The notes beneath the pieces were generated by a model that saw only the letters and a program-made list of their open reading frames with translations, did no database searches and had not been told where the DNA came from. A program made the position numbers and the translations under genes. Of a stretch of 23,602 nucleotides of DNA, positions 7,381 to 15,469 are shown one piece after another (position 1 is the first letter of the stretch; each line of letters begins with the position of its first letter). Source of the DNA: a virus; IMG/VR virus record IMGVR_UViG_3300044627_000914, positions 1-23,602 of that record. One strand, written 5' to 3'.

Positions 7381-7768
7381 CTAATGCACCTCTGCCATAC
7401 TTATCAACTGTATCCTGTGCAGCCTTCCAAGCACCAAGGTCGTTCATTGAAGGAATTAGTCCCTGCTTAAGTCTATCCATTTGTTCTGAATGCTCTTCAT
7501 CGCTAATTCTTGTAAGTCCCGCAACAAAAACTGCTTCGCCATCTCCAGGATCTCCAAAGTGTTTTGCGGCATTCTTAAGTTCTGCTATCTTAGAAATATC
7601 TCCACGCATTGACTCAATATTAAGGACATTTCCATCTCCATCAGTAAACCACTTGCCTGTTGACTTCTTGTATACGTACAGTCCCCAGTTATATTGCTTA
7701 TCTATGACCTTTTTGCGTACATTGCTTACAAGAGGCTTGCCAGTTTTTTGACTAATTAATGGATTCAT
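7373..7768 (-). CDS. Small conserved-type phage protein coupled to portal, unknown function
   Basis: From the second ATG (7768) this is a 131-residue soluble protein (begins MNPLISQKTGKPLVSNVRKK). It has a beta-rich first half (NWGLYVYKKSTGKWFTDGDG) and a helical, acidic second half with EEHSEQMDRLKQGLIPSMND. I do not recognise a family. An earlier in-frame ATG at 7774 is only one base from the -10 box TATACT, so it could not lie in the transcript made from that promoter. The 7768 ATG is placed where transcription should begin, implying a leaderless message; no ribosome-binding site is present. It overlaps the portal gene by eight bases, suggesting a portal-linked task such as packaging or connector assembly, which is inference. 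Confidence 0.7.
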   Translation of the reverse strand: MNPLISQKTGKPLVSNVRKKVIDKQYNWGLYVYKKSTGKWFTDGDGNVLNIESMRGDISKIAELKNAAKHFGDPGDGEAVFVAGLTRISDEEHSEQMDRLKQGLIPSMNDLGAWKAAQDTVDKYGRGALDE

Positions 7769-7775
7769 AACCATT

Positions 7776-7784
7776 AGTATACCA
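7776..7784 (-). promoter_or_regulatory. Extended -10 promoter TGGTATACT, portal operon
   Basis: The minus strand reads TGGTATACT immediately after the stop of the 1198-residue gene. The ATG at 7768 begins seven bases beyond the hexamer, the usual distance to a transcription start, so a leaderless transcript is expected. No clear -35 is present. Confidence 0.6.
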
Positions 7785-7786
7785 TA

Positions 7787-10700
7787 TTAGACTGGACTGA
7801 TTACAGAACTTGACCACTCCATAGCATCATAAATCTTTAGTTTATCTGAGTCAAGAGTCATCCCCTGCTCATCATCTACAATAATCTTATTTGTTCCAAT
7901 ATAGGTTTTGTATATTTCTGATGGATTTACCCCGTATGTTGAAGAGGTTGATATAACTAGCATGCCATTCCAAGAATAGTTATCTTTCCAGTATTGCCAA
8001 TCAAGGATGGTCCCATCTTCTGAATCAACATCTGTCCAAAGTCTTGCGACTATACTCTGAATCTGTTGTAAATTTGTTGCTTGATAATAAGATAAATTAT
8101 TAAATACTCCTGGGCCATTAATATTTATTGATCCTAAGAATGAGTCAAATATTAGTGAAGAGCCAAAGGATATTCCTATTACTGACCACTCCCTGATATT
8201 TATAACTGGCTCTCTAACAATAAAACCATTAATATAGTAAGATATTCCACTTACCTCTTCACCAGTTGAATCATTTATTCCATATATTTTACCCCTACTT
8301 CCAGAGGGGTTTACTGATTTAATATAAAATTTAATTTTTTCATTTTTATGATTTATTTCAAAAAGTTGAACTGGCAAGATTTCAAAGTTTTGGCTATTAT
8401 TTCTATACCAAGTTTGAAATGCGCTAATACGATAATTACTTGCAAGTGTCGCATTAACTGGTAAAGATATTCCACGATCTATAGAAGGTAAAAAGTCTCC
8501 ACGAACCTCAATGCCTGAATTTTTAGTCATATATAGATAAGGAGTGCTGCCTTTATAAATACTAAAAGGATTTTTTGACTTATAGTCATAGTAAATTCCA
8601 GCCTTCTTGTATGGGAACAAACTATTTCCAAACTTAGTTCCAATTGGATTAAACGAGTTATTGTTTAACACTTGAGAACTAAAAGAAAGGTTTCTTAGGT
8701 TTAATGATTTAGTGAGGGTTCCACGAACATTAAACTCAAGTCGATACACAATTGCAAGTTCATTAAAATCTATGGTTTTACTTGGATAGATAAGGGTATT
8801 GTTCACAACTTCAAACCTTGTGGTTAACCATTCTGGATGATTATCCATATCTAAAATTTTTGTTTTTATTGGTCTATCAACTGTCAAAAAGTTTGATACT
8901 GGAGAGTTCGCTCCATCAGATATATACTGAAATGTTATATAACTTCTAACTTCAGAATTATCGGTATCATAAATGTCTGTACTTACAAATTGCTCAGACA
9001 TTTCTGAATAATCTTGCCACCCACTCTCAGCCGCATCTGCTAAATCTTCATAGGTCTGTTGAAGTGGAGAAGAATATTGGTTGTATAGGTCAATATAAGA
9101 AAATCCCTCAACACCAACATTTTCCTGTATTGTAGTAGATGGTTCTGGGTAGTCATAATTAAACTGAATAAAATCTAGATCATAATATTCATTCCCAACG
9201 TCATTTTTTACGTATTGTGCAAAATAAGAAAGTGGTAGGTAGTCTTCCCAATATCCAGAAACTCCAACATCTAAGAAGAACATTCCGTATCTTTCATTAG
9301 CAAGAAGATTGTAACTTGCTGTATGAACAAACAACTCCTCTGCAGAAGTAATTATAGTGATTCCATTATCTAGAAAATGATCTAGTATTTGATTGCTGTT
9401 AGATTGTGTAGATATTCCGACTGAATAAATATAGCCATTAAAGGTATCAATTCCAGGCTCGCCTCCACCAATATATAAATTAAGCCCTTGACGTTTACCA
9501 AAAAATGCTGCTACATTGCCACCAAAAGTTTCAACAAGTTTGTCTATGTTTATTCCTACTGCTCTTTTTGTGTTTAAAGCAAGTTCATCTGTTGTAAAAA
9601 CTAGTTCCTCTTCATTATTATATGTTAAATAATATTTGACCAATAATCCCTCTTTAATAACACTAAATTTATTTCCTGTTGAAATATCATTAATGTAAAA
9701 AAGTGTTTGCTCTTGTGCAACATTGTCTAATACTTCAATTACCATATATATGGAATAGACCTCATGGTTTAATATGTCAAGACTAGGAAAGTTAAAGTAT
9801 CCGTTAACATCTTGCCAGGTAAGGTTTGGTTTTAAACATATAAAATCATTATCTTCAGATTGAATTGCTTTATTATCATTATAAAGTTCTGAAACAGTTT
9901 TAGTTCCAAGAATAATGTCTGGCAAATCGTAAGATGGTGTTTGTAAAGATGTTGATGTTGTTACTAAATTATCAAATGTTCCCTGTTGCCATTTAGCAAA
10001 TCCAGGGTAGGAATAGTTAGCAGTATAGTCAGCAAACGAGTAATCAATAAAAGCAGAAACTCCTGCATATGCGGAATTTATTCCTTCTGGTGACTCAACT
10101 CCTTGGCCATAAACCCACCTACGTTTAGCAACTATGGTTGGTACCTGATAGGGGTAAATTGCTACACAATCAATCTCTATCTCTGGAACATCTTCATAGG
10201 CATAAAACCCTAGCCAATCTTGCGATGCTTCTGATACATCTTCTATAATTGATGGTAAAGAGATTGATTTTGTGTCAAAAGATAAAGAGATAACCTCTTC
10301 TCCATTAATAAGCAAACTTGCAGAATCTTTAATAACTCTAATATCCAATAGCATGGGTCTATACCATTCGCCAATAAAGTGAGACCTAAAAGATTCTCCA
10401 ATTTTTAATGTTATAAAACCAGATTCAACATATATTCCATCAGAAGATGCAATTGGGCCAAAAATTCTTCTTGGATGTGGCGTATCTGAATTAACTCTTA
10501 TCCAAAACTCAGCAGTATATTCATTGTATCTTCCGAGTTCATTTAAAAATCCTTGACCTGGAACAATTAAAGATGGATTGTCGGTATTAGGAATTATTTT
10601 AGTAACTCCATATGCACCATATACAATCGGAATACTTGTGTTTTTTGCAAACAATGATGTTTCAGATGCAAGGTAGTATCCATTAACTCCCGTTAGTCCA

Positions 10701-11383
10701 TAGGGCAAAGCCTCAACAGCATAGTCTTGAGTTATTGCAATATTAGATGGAAATGCCGATACCGATGTTCCTAAAGATGTAGCGTGAAATTCTTCGGCCC
10801 ACTGCCCAGCGCTAATTCCATTTGTATAAAATTCATAATCAGATGATGATGCTCCTCCAGCAATTGTAGAAATCTTAATCACCATTCTAAATGTTGCAAC
10901 TTTGTCAGGAATAGAAAAAGTAGAAGATACAAAAGACCATCTGTTATAGAGTGGATCAGCAAATGTTTCTAGTTGTTCTACAACGGTAGACGTTGCTGGA
11001 TCCGTATACTGAAAGCCAATAGATACTGAATCTACATAAATACTATTTGAATAAAAATATGAACCAACCGAAAAAGATCCAAGATCAGAATTCATATTAG
11101 AAAAATTGCTTAGGTTTGGACTAACCAACTTAATTTCTGCTGTTGAGCCAGAGGGTACAGTTCCAAGAATACTTGTTGACAAACTGTCTTCAAAAGGAGG
11201 ATCAACTGCACCACTTCCAGGATCTGTATTAACAGTTGCTCCTGTTATAGTCCACTGAGACTCTATATTTCTTTTAGCCTCTGTAATTAGACTTACATAG
11301 TCGGCCTTATCATCAAGTGCCCACAGTGCCAGTGGGTGTTCTGAGAAAATCTTTTCTGCATATAGATTTGATGGGTTAGACAT
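7787..11383 (-). CDS. Large virion protein with LamG-like folds (1198 residues)
   Basis: This is the longest gene in the window. At least three segments look like concanavalin/LamG-type jelly-roll domains. The first is at about 285-375 (YNEYTAEFWIRV, IFGPIASSDGIYV, ASLLINGEEV). The second is at about 565-690 (YSIYMVIEVLDN, then a strand with LNLYIGGGEPGIDTFNGYI). The third is at about 985-1110 (SAFQTWYRN, ISYYINGFIVREP, WSVIGISFG). Such domains bind sugars or proteins and are common in minor tail and baseplate proteins. The N-terminus (EHPLALWALDD) resembles starts of large minor structural proteins. It has its own extended -10 promoter and a GGAG site close to the ATG. There is no signal peptide or membrane segment. 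A surface or host-recognition role in the virion is inferred. Confidence 0.75.
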   Translation of the reverse strand: MSNPSNLYAEKIFSEHPLALWALDDKADYVSLITEAKRNIESQWTITGATVNTDPGSGAVDPPFEDSLSTSILGTVPSGSTAEIKLVSPNLSNFSNMNSDLGSFSVGSYFYSNSIYVDSVSIGFQYTDPATSTVVEQLETFADPLYNRWSFVSSTFSIPDKVATFRMVIKISTIAGGASSSDYEFYTNGISAGQWAEEFHATSLGTSVSAFPSNIAITQDYAVEALPYGLTGVNGYYLASETSLFAKNTSIPIVYGAYGVTKIIPNTDNPSLIVPGQGFLNELGRYNEYTAEFWIRVNSDTPHPRRIFGPIASSDGIYVESGFITLKIGESFRSHFIGEWYRPMLLDIRVIKDSASLLINGEEVISLSFDTKSISLPSIIEDVSEASQDWLGFYAYEDVPEIEIDCVAIYPYQVPTIVAKRRWVYGQGVESPEGINSAYAGVSAFIDYSFADYTANYSYPGFAKWQQGTFDNLVTTSTSLQTPSYDLPDIILGTKTVSELYNDNKAIQSEDNDFICLKPNLTWQDVNGYFNFPSLDILNHEVYSIYMVIEVLDNVAQEQTLFYINDISTGNKFSVIKEGLLVKYYLTYNNEEELVFTTDELALNTKRAVGINIDKLVETFGGNVAAFFGKRQGLNLYIGGGEPGIDTFNGYIYSVGISTQSNSNQILDHFLDNGITIITSAEELFVHTASYNLLANERYGMFFLDVGVSGYWEDYLPLSYFAQYVKNDVGNEYYDLDFIQFNYDYPEPSTTIQENVGVEGFSYIDLYNQYSSPLQQTYEDLADAAESGWQDYSEMSEQFVSTDIYDTDNSEVRSYITFQYISDGANSPVSNFLTVDRPIKTKILDMDNHPEWLTTRFEVVNNTLIYPSKTIDFNELAIVYRLEFNVRGTLTKSLNLRNLSFSSQVLNNNSFNPIGTKFGNSLFPYKKAGIYYDYKSKNPFSIYKGSTPYLYMTKNSGIEVRGDFLPSIDRGISLPVNATLASNYRISAFQTWYRNNSQNFEILPVQLFEINHKNEKIKFYIKSVNPSGSRGKIYGINDSTGEEVSGISYYINGFIVREPVINIREWSVIGISFGSSLIFDSFLGSININGPGVFNNLSYYQATNLQQIQSIVARLWTDVDSEDGTILDWQYWKDNYSWNGMLVISTSSTYGVNPSEIYKTYIGTNKIIVDDEQGMTLDSDKLKIYDAMEWSSSVISPV

Positions 11384-11400
11384 AATTCTCCTATCCCCTT

Positions 11401-11409
11401 ATTATAGCA
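11401..11409 (-). promoter_or_regulatory. Extended -10 promoter TGCTATAAT before 1198-residue gene
   Basis: The minus strand reads TGCTATAAT ten bases after the reductase stop codon and 17 bases before the 11383 ATG, with AGGAG lying between. No terminator separates it from the reductase gene, so some read-through is likely. Confidence 0.65.
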
Positions 11410-11418
11410 GGCTAGAGA

Positions 11419-13452
11419 CTAATATAACTTAATCTCGCAAGCATCAGTTGAGCAATATGCTTCACCTTCTGCCTCAAGATTTTCTACACCATCATAGATA
11501 GCAGACCAATCAATCTTAGCAATTTTTCCTACATACGAGTTATATTCTTCTCTTGATATTTCTGTATAAGGTTGCTGAGGATAGGTCTTATTCCCCATTG
11601 GAAGAAATGACACTGCCTTTAATTGACCCTCATACATATTAAGTGCTGGGGCAACAAATTTCTTTTCTTCTTCCTTGTCAAATGAAAGTGTTACAGAAAC
11701 ACCATTGTCTGACCAGTACTTCTGAGCAGTTGCTGCCAAACCAATTTTCTCAAATAGGCTAACCTGCTTCTCTGCACGTTTGTGTCCAGATGCTACTGGG
11801 AAATATACTACTGAGGTATTTGCTGATACTAGATCTGCTTCAATTTTGTATCCCGCCGCTTTAAACAAATGAAGCATTGGGTCAGTATTTCCAAAGCGAA
11901 TAGCACGAAGATAGAACTCTCCTCCTGGACCCCAGTGAACTCCAGGGGTAGCACCAGAAAGAAGTGATACAGATCCTGATGGCTTAACTGTTGTTACACG
12001 AACAGATTCACGAACGCAAAGCCACTCTGAGTATGAATGATCATATTTACGAATTGTATTGTATCCCTCATCCATCCACTCACGAGTTGTTGGTAATCCG
12101 TAAGTATCTGCAAATGAAGCAATACCAGTAAGAGATGTACCAATACGACGGTTTCTTTGCATAATACCGTTTGTTACCTGCCAATGTGTTGGCATCAAAG
12201 TAACAGTCTTTCCATAAAGATAAGCAAACTTCAATGTCTTGAGGAAGTCCTCCTTAGATTCATGACGATTTAGGTGCACTTCTACAAGTGTACAAAGTTC
12301 GTATGATTCTAATGGCTGCTCCGCACAAGGATTGAAGCCCATAATGCGAGCATCTTTATAATCAGGTGCATCAGCAAGACGGCCATAACTACGAGCAACA
12401 TCTAGCCAAATAAAACCTGGCTCTCCGTTGTCTGCAATTAAATCTACATAGTCTTCATACTTTGTTCCAATTTCAGCAGAAATAGAATTATTACTCATCC
12501 ATGCCCAACCTGGTTTTTCTGGATCGTATGAATTTCTTTCTGGGAATACTTCTGGGTTCTTAAGATTAATGAAGCCATCATCTTCTGGTGTGCCAAGTGC
12601 AAGGGTAGCAGAACGACGAACATTTCCAGAAACAACACAGGTACCAATTAGATTAACAATATCTACAATTGCACGGCTATCAAAGGCTTCTCCCGCTCTA
12701 GAGCCTATTACATTACGAATGCGTGTATGGAGATCAATAAGTGGTTCTGGACCGCTAGCAACCCCTCCAAAGCCCTTAATAGGGGCACCTAGAGGACGGA
12801 TAAGGTCATAGGTAAACTCTTGAATAGGTTGGTTTGCACGAAGGAATGAGTTAATAAGTAATCTAACAGACTCAACCCATCCCTCACGAGTATCTGGGAT
12901 TTCATAAGTAGATGCTGGCTCTGTTGGCGCATAAATAGACATTTGCTTGTCTTGTCCAAGGGTATCAAACCCTACACCAATACCCAACATTAATGCATCC
13001 ATTACCCAAGCAAAAAGGGCACCTGGATCATTACGATCAATGTCACGAGTAGAGACCATGGCACAATTTTGAAGAGATGCTGAGTTGCGCTTCTCCATAG
13101 TCATAGGGGTTCCAAATGCCCAAAGGCCACGTCCTGGAGGTGTCCACTTTAGTTCAAACATTCTCTGAAATGCTTCTTGAGCAGACTTCTGCGCTTTGTT
13201 ATCATTCCAAGGTAGGCGATTATCTTTAGCATGGTTTTTCTGAACTGAATACATACCCTCGATTACACGACGACATACTTCATGCCAGCGTTCCTTTGTA
13301 CCGTCTTCTTTAACACGAGAATATGTACGAATAAATGTTACCTCTCCCAACGAGTTAGATCCTGCATCTGAGAATCCAAATGGTGCTGGAATGGTTTGAT
13401 ATTTATTTACAAATTCTTCTGATAGACGAAAAGAGAATACGCTTTCTGACAT
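11419..13452 (-). CDS. nrdJ: Class II (adenosylcobalamin-dependent) ribonucleoside-triphosphate reductase
   Basis: The enzyme makes deoxynucleotides from ribonucleotides using a radical generated by coenzyme B12. It has 677 residues and resembles the single-chain Lactobacillus leichmannii type. Key residues are present with the right spacing: Cys130 in LQNCAMVST (counterpart of Cys119), Cys376 and Glu378 in NPCAEQP (thiyl-radical Cys408 and Glu410), Cys387 in YELCTLVEV (Cys419), and the C-terminal relay pair Cys667 and Cys672 in CSTDACEIKLY (Cys731 and Cys736). SGNVRRSATLALG and the VKPSGSVSLLSGATPGVHW loop also match. It appears intact and active. It is set between tail genes, with its own promoter after a strong terminator, so it is probably expressed independently to supply phage DNA synthesis. 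Confidence 0.93.
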   Translation of the reverse strand: MSESVFSFRLSEEFVNKYQTIPAPFGFSDAGSNSLGEVTFIRTYSRVKEDGTKERWHEVCRRVIEGMYSVQKNHAKDNRLPWNDNKAQKSAQEAFQRMFELKWTPPGRGLWAFGTPMTMEKRNSASLQNCAMVSTRDIDRNDPGALFAWVMDALMLGIGVGFDTLGQDKQMSIYAPTEPASTYEIPDTREGWVESVRLLINSFLRANQPIQEFTYDLIRPLGAPIKGFGGVASGPEPLIDLHTRIRNVIGSRAGEAFDSRAIVDIVNLIGTCVVSGNVRRSATLALGTPEDDGFINLKNPEVFPERNSYDPEKPGWAWMSNNSISAEIGTKYEDYVDLIADNGEPGFIWLDVARSYGRLADAPDYKDARIMGFNPCAEQPLESYELCTLVEVHLNRHESKEDFLKTLKFAYLYGKTVTLMPTHWQVTNGIMQRNRRIGTSLTGIASFADTYGLPTTREWMDEGYNTIRKYDHSYSEWLCVRESVRVTTVKPSGSVSLLSGATPGVHWGPGGEFYLRAIRFGNTDPMLHLFKAAGYKIEADLVSANTSVVYFPVASGHKRAEKQVSLFEKIGLAATAQKYWSDNGVSVTLSFDKEEEKKFVAPALNMYEGQLKAVSFLPMGNKTYPQQPYTEISREEYNSYVGKIAKIDWSAIYDGVENLEAEGEAYCSTDACEIKLY

Positions 13453-13486
13453 TTATTATGTACCTTTCAAAGTAAAATTAGATGAG

Positions 13487-13507
13487 TACTTCGTAATTTG
13501 CGAAGTA
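13487..13507 (-). repeat. Inverted repeat in the nrdJ leader
   Basis: TACTTCG and CGAAGTA form a perfect seven-base-pair stem around a seven-base spacer. It lies just after the predicted transcription start and before the reductase ribosome-binding site. It could be an operator for a dimeric regulator or a 5' mRNA hairpin. It does not resemble an NrdR box. Confidence 0.55.
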
Positions 13508-13513
13508 GTCTTA

Positions 13514-13522
13514 AGTATAGCA
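13514..13522 (-). promoter_or_regulatory. Extended -10 promoter TGCTATACT for nrdJ
   Basis: The minus strand reads TTGTGCTATACT, an extended -10 element, just downstream of the terminator at 13531-13560. Start of transcription would leave a leader of about 55 bases holding the inverted repeat and an AAAGG site. The upstream region is T-rich with no good -35. Confidence 0.65.
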
Positions 13523-13530
13523 CAAGTTTA

Positions 13531-13560
13531 AAAAGAAAAACACGCTCAATAAGAGCGTGT
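13531..13560 (-). terminator. Intrinsic terminator of the tail-fibre operon
   Basis: On the minus strand ACACGCTC and GAGCGTGT form a perfect eight-base-pair stem with a five-base loop, followed by TTTTCTTTTT. It lies about 35 bases after the stop of the 450-residue fibre gene and just before the reductase promoter. Confidence 0.9.
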
Positions 13561-13592
13561 AAATCTTTACTTTAAGGTTAGTGCTTTGTTTT

Positions 13593-14945
13593 TTACAGAG
13601 CACCTATAAGCATAAGAGTTAGTTCGTCTTTTACGCTTCCTGGACCACCTGCGGCGGTCATATTAATATCTCCTGATACGGTCACTGTTCCAGTTAGTGT
13701 TGGTGCTGTTAATGTTAGTCCCTCAATTGTTGTAACGGTTGCACCAGAAGCAATTGATGTTGAACCAAGTGTAGGTGCTGAGTATCCTGTTACAGTACCC
13801 CAAGAAAGTGTTCCTGAGCCATCATTTGTAAGATACTTGCCTGAGTTAGATGTTTGTGATGGAAGAAGTGCAGTTGCTGCAGTCATTGCAGTTGTTTGAC
13901 CAGTTCCACCATTTGCAATTGCAATTGCTGTACCAGTCCATGTACCAGAGGTAATTGTTCCTACAGATGTGAGAGAAGATCCTGTAACTCCAGAACCAAG
14001 TGTTGATCCTGAAAGAACTGATGTTCCGTTAATCTCATAAACCTTACCAGTTAATAGATTCATGTCTTCGGATGAAGTCCAAGCGTCTGTAGCGTCTACC
14101 CAGTTAAAGGTTTTGTCTGTTGCGCCTTTTAATGTAATACCGCCACCATCAGCAGTTGTATCTGTTGGAGTTTCTACGTCTGCAAGAATAATATTTTTGT
14201 CTTCAATAACTAAGTTGGTTGAATTAATATTTGTTGTAGTTCCATTTACAGTTAAGTTTCCAGATACTGTTAAGTTAACTGCTGTTGCATCTCCAGTTAG
14301 TGCTGGTCCTGCAAGTGGTGCCTTAGCATCCATCTGTGTTTGAATTGCCGAAGTAACACCATTAAGGTATCCAATTTCAGTGTCTGAAACATCTGCAACT
14401 CTAAGTTGAACAGTTCCAGTTTCATCTGGGAAAGTTACTGTACGATCTGCAGTAGGGTCACCTGCAGAAATTGTAAGTTCAAAGTCATTTGCTGTAGAAC
14501 CTTCCATTGTAATTGTTGAAGTAAATACTCCAATATTTGTAATGTCTGAAAGGTTCCCAGTTGTAATAACAGTACCTGTAGCATCTGGAAAAGTTATTGT
14601 CCGATCTTGAGTTGGGTCCGTAACAGTTAAAGTTGTCTCGTTGGTGTTATCTGTTGCACCTTCAACGATGATTGATGCTCCTGCAACGATAAGATTTTTG
14701 TTTACATCAAGAGATGGAACACCAGATGCGGCATCTTTCTGTGTTAATGGAATATAGTCATCGATGCTTCCACCAAGAGCAACTGCGTCTAGAAAGTAAT
14801 TAAGGTCGTCCCAGTGGTTTTCGCCGTCACCAATTTTAAACTTATTGGTATCACTTTCGTATCCAATTTCACCAGCATTTAAAACTGGATCTGCAGCGGT
14901 CCACTGAGCAGCGGTACCTCTGCGCTGTTGCATTCTTGTTGCCAT
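13593..14945 (-). CDS. Tail-fibre-like protein with Mtd-type N-terminus
   Basis: The first 50 or so residues of this 450-residue protein (QQRRGTAAQWTAADPVLNAG, then EIGYESDTNKFKIGDG) match the attachment module common to phage fibres and the major tropism determinant N-terminus. The rest is made of short beta repeats: T-x-x-DPT-x-DRT-[IV]-TFPD-x-TGTV (three copies with variations), SAIQTQMDAKAPLAGPALTG, and a block GDGGG-like, ADGGGITLKGATDKTFNWVD, also found in the 597-residue gene. It ends LTLMLIGAL, like the end of the 226-residue gene. Such proteins trimerise into fibre shafts. It has an extended -10 promoter and an AGAGGAG ribosome-binding site. No chaperone-cleavage site was recognised. 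Confidence 0.85.
   Translation of the reverse strand: MATRMQQRRGTAAQWTAADPVLNAGEIGYESDTNKFKIGDGENHWDDLNYFLDAVALGGSIDDYIPLTQKDAASGVPSLDVNKNLIVAGASIIVEGATDNTNETTLTVTDPTQDRTITFPDATGTVITTGNLSDITNIGVFTSTITMEGSTANDFELTISAGDPTADRTVTFPDETGTVQLRVADVSDTEIGYLNGVTSAIQTQMDAKAPLAGPALTGDATAVNLTVSGNLTVNGTTTNINSTNLVIEDKNIILADVETPTDTTADGGGITLKGATDKTFNWVDATDAWTSSEDMNLLTGKVYEINGTSVLSGSTLGSGVTGSSLTSVGTITSGTWTGTAIAIANGGTGQTTAMTAATALLPSQTSNSGKYLTNDGSGTLSWGTVTGYSAPTLGSTSIASGATVTTIEGLTLTAPTLTGTVTVSGDINMTAAGGPGSVKDELTLMLIGAL
14018..14272. repeat. Fibre-shaft module, copy A
   Basis: The stretch encodes LTVNGTTTNINS, then DKNI, ADGGGITLKGATDKTFNWVD and SWTSSE-like residues, nearly the same as copy B at 15992-16250 in the 597-residue gene. 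Similarity is visible at both protein and DNA level. It is a possible site for recombination between the two fibre genes. Boundaries are approximate. Confidence 0.65.
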
Positions 14946-14976
14946 TTATAACTCCTCTTTCGTGGTGTCTTATAGT

Positions 14977-14985
14977 ATTATATCA
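14977..14985 (-). promoter_or_regulatory. Extended -10 promoter TGATATAAT for the 450-residue fibre gene
   Basis: The minus strand reads TGATATAAT seven bases after the stop of the 152-residue gene. The leader of about 25 bases contains AGAGGAG at a good distance from the ATG. Confidence 0.65.
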
Positions 14986-14991
14986 GATAAT

Positions 14992-15450
14992 TTAATTGAA
15001 ATTATCTATTGCCTGTCCGCCTACCCAGGTTTCTTCCCAAGATGCTGTATTATATAATCCAGCACTAACAAGATATCCTGGTTCGTTGTATGCCCCGCCA
15101 CTAACGAAAGTACTTACAATAAGCCCAGTTCCATCAATTGATGTATCGTGAATATGGTCTTGAAGTGTTTCTGCATCTTCAAGAGTTGCAATAGCAACCC
15201 ACTGAGATGCATAATAAACATGAACTCGTTCTGTTAATGTATCAAGCCATAGATTTCCATTTGATGGAGTCGCTGGGGCTGTTGCACCAACAGTTACTCC
15301 TGCTGCGGATGCAACAGAATCAACATATGCCTTTGTTGTTGCATGTGTATTTTGAGTAGGAGTGGCAACTGTGACAGTTCCACCAAAAGTACCGCCTTGG
15401 GCTACATCTAGCCCATGCTTTACCTTAAAGTCTCTATTAGTTGTTGTCAC
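14992..15450 (-). CDS. Small tail-fibre-associated protein, GTG start
   Basis: This 152-residue protein begins at a GTG (15450) with GGGAG five to six bases upstream; no better ATG exists. The N-terminus, TTTNRDFKVKHGLDVAQGGT, resembles that of the 597-residue protein next to it (VTKDFRVKAGLVVEGSTATV), so the two share an attachment motif. The middle has TPTQNTHATTKAYVDSVASA, a standard fibre repeat, then TAPATPSNGNLWLDTLTERV followed by a W-containing strand, a small module often found in phage fibre and tip proteins. It is a short fibre or adaptor of the same organelle. The next gene downstream has its own promoter. Confidence 0.78.
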   Translation of the reverse strand: MTTTNRDFKVKHGLDVAQGGTFGGTVTVATPTQNTHATTKAYVDSVASAAGVTVGATAPATPSNGNLWLDTLTERVHVYYASQWVAIATLEDAETLQDHIHDTSIDGTGLIVSTFVSGGAYNEPGYLVSAGLYNTASWEETWVGGQAIDNFN

Positions 15451-15469
15451 AGTTGACTCCCGTCTCTAA

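Noticed and set aside
13450-13530. NrdR box upstream of the reductase
   Set aside because: The inverted repeat there does not match the NrdR consensus in sequence or spacing, and no second box was seen.
14941-14950. TATAAATG at the start of the 450-residue gene as a T4-type late promoter (TATAAATA)
   Set aside because: It overlaps the start codon and lies after a good extended -10 and ribosome-binding site. The T4-type word is not seen before other genes.
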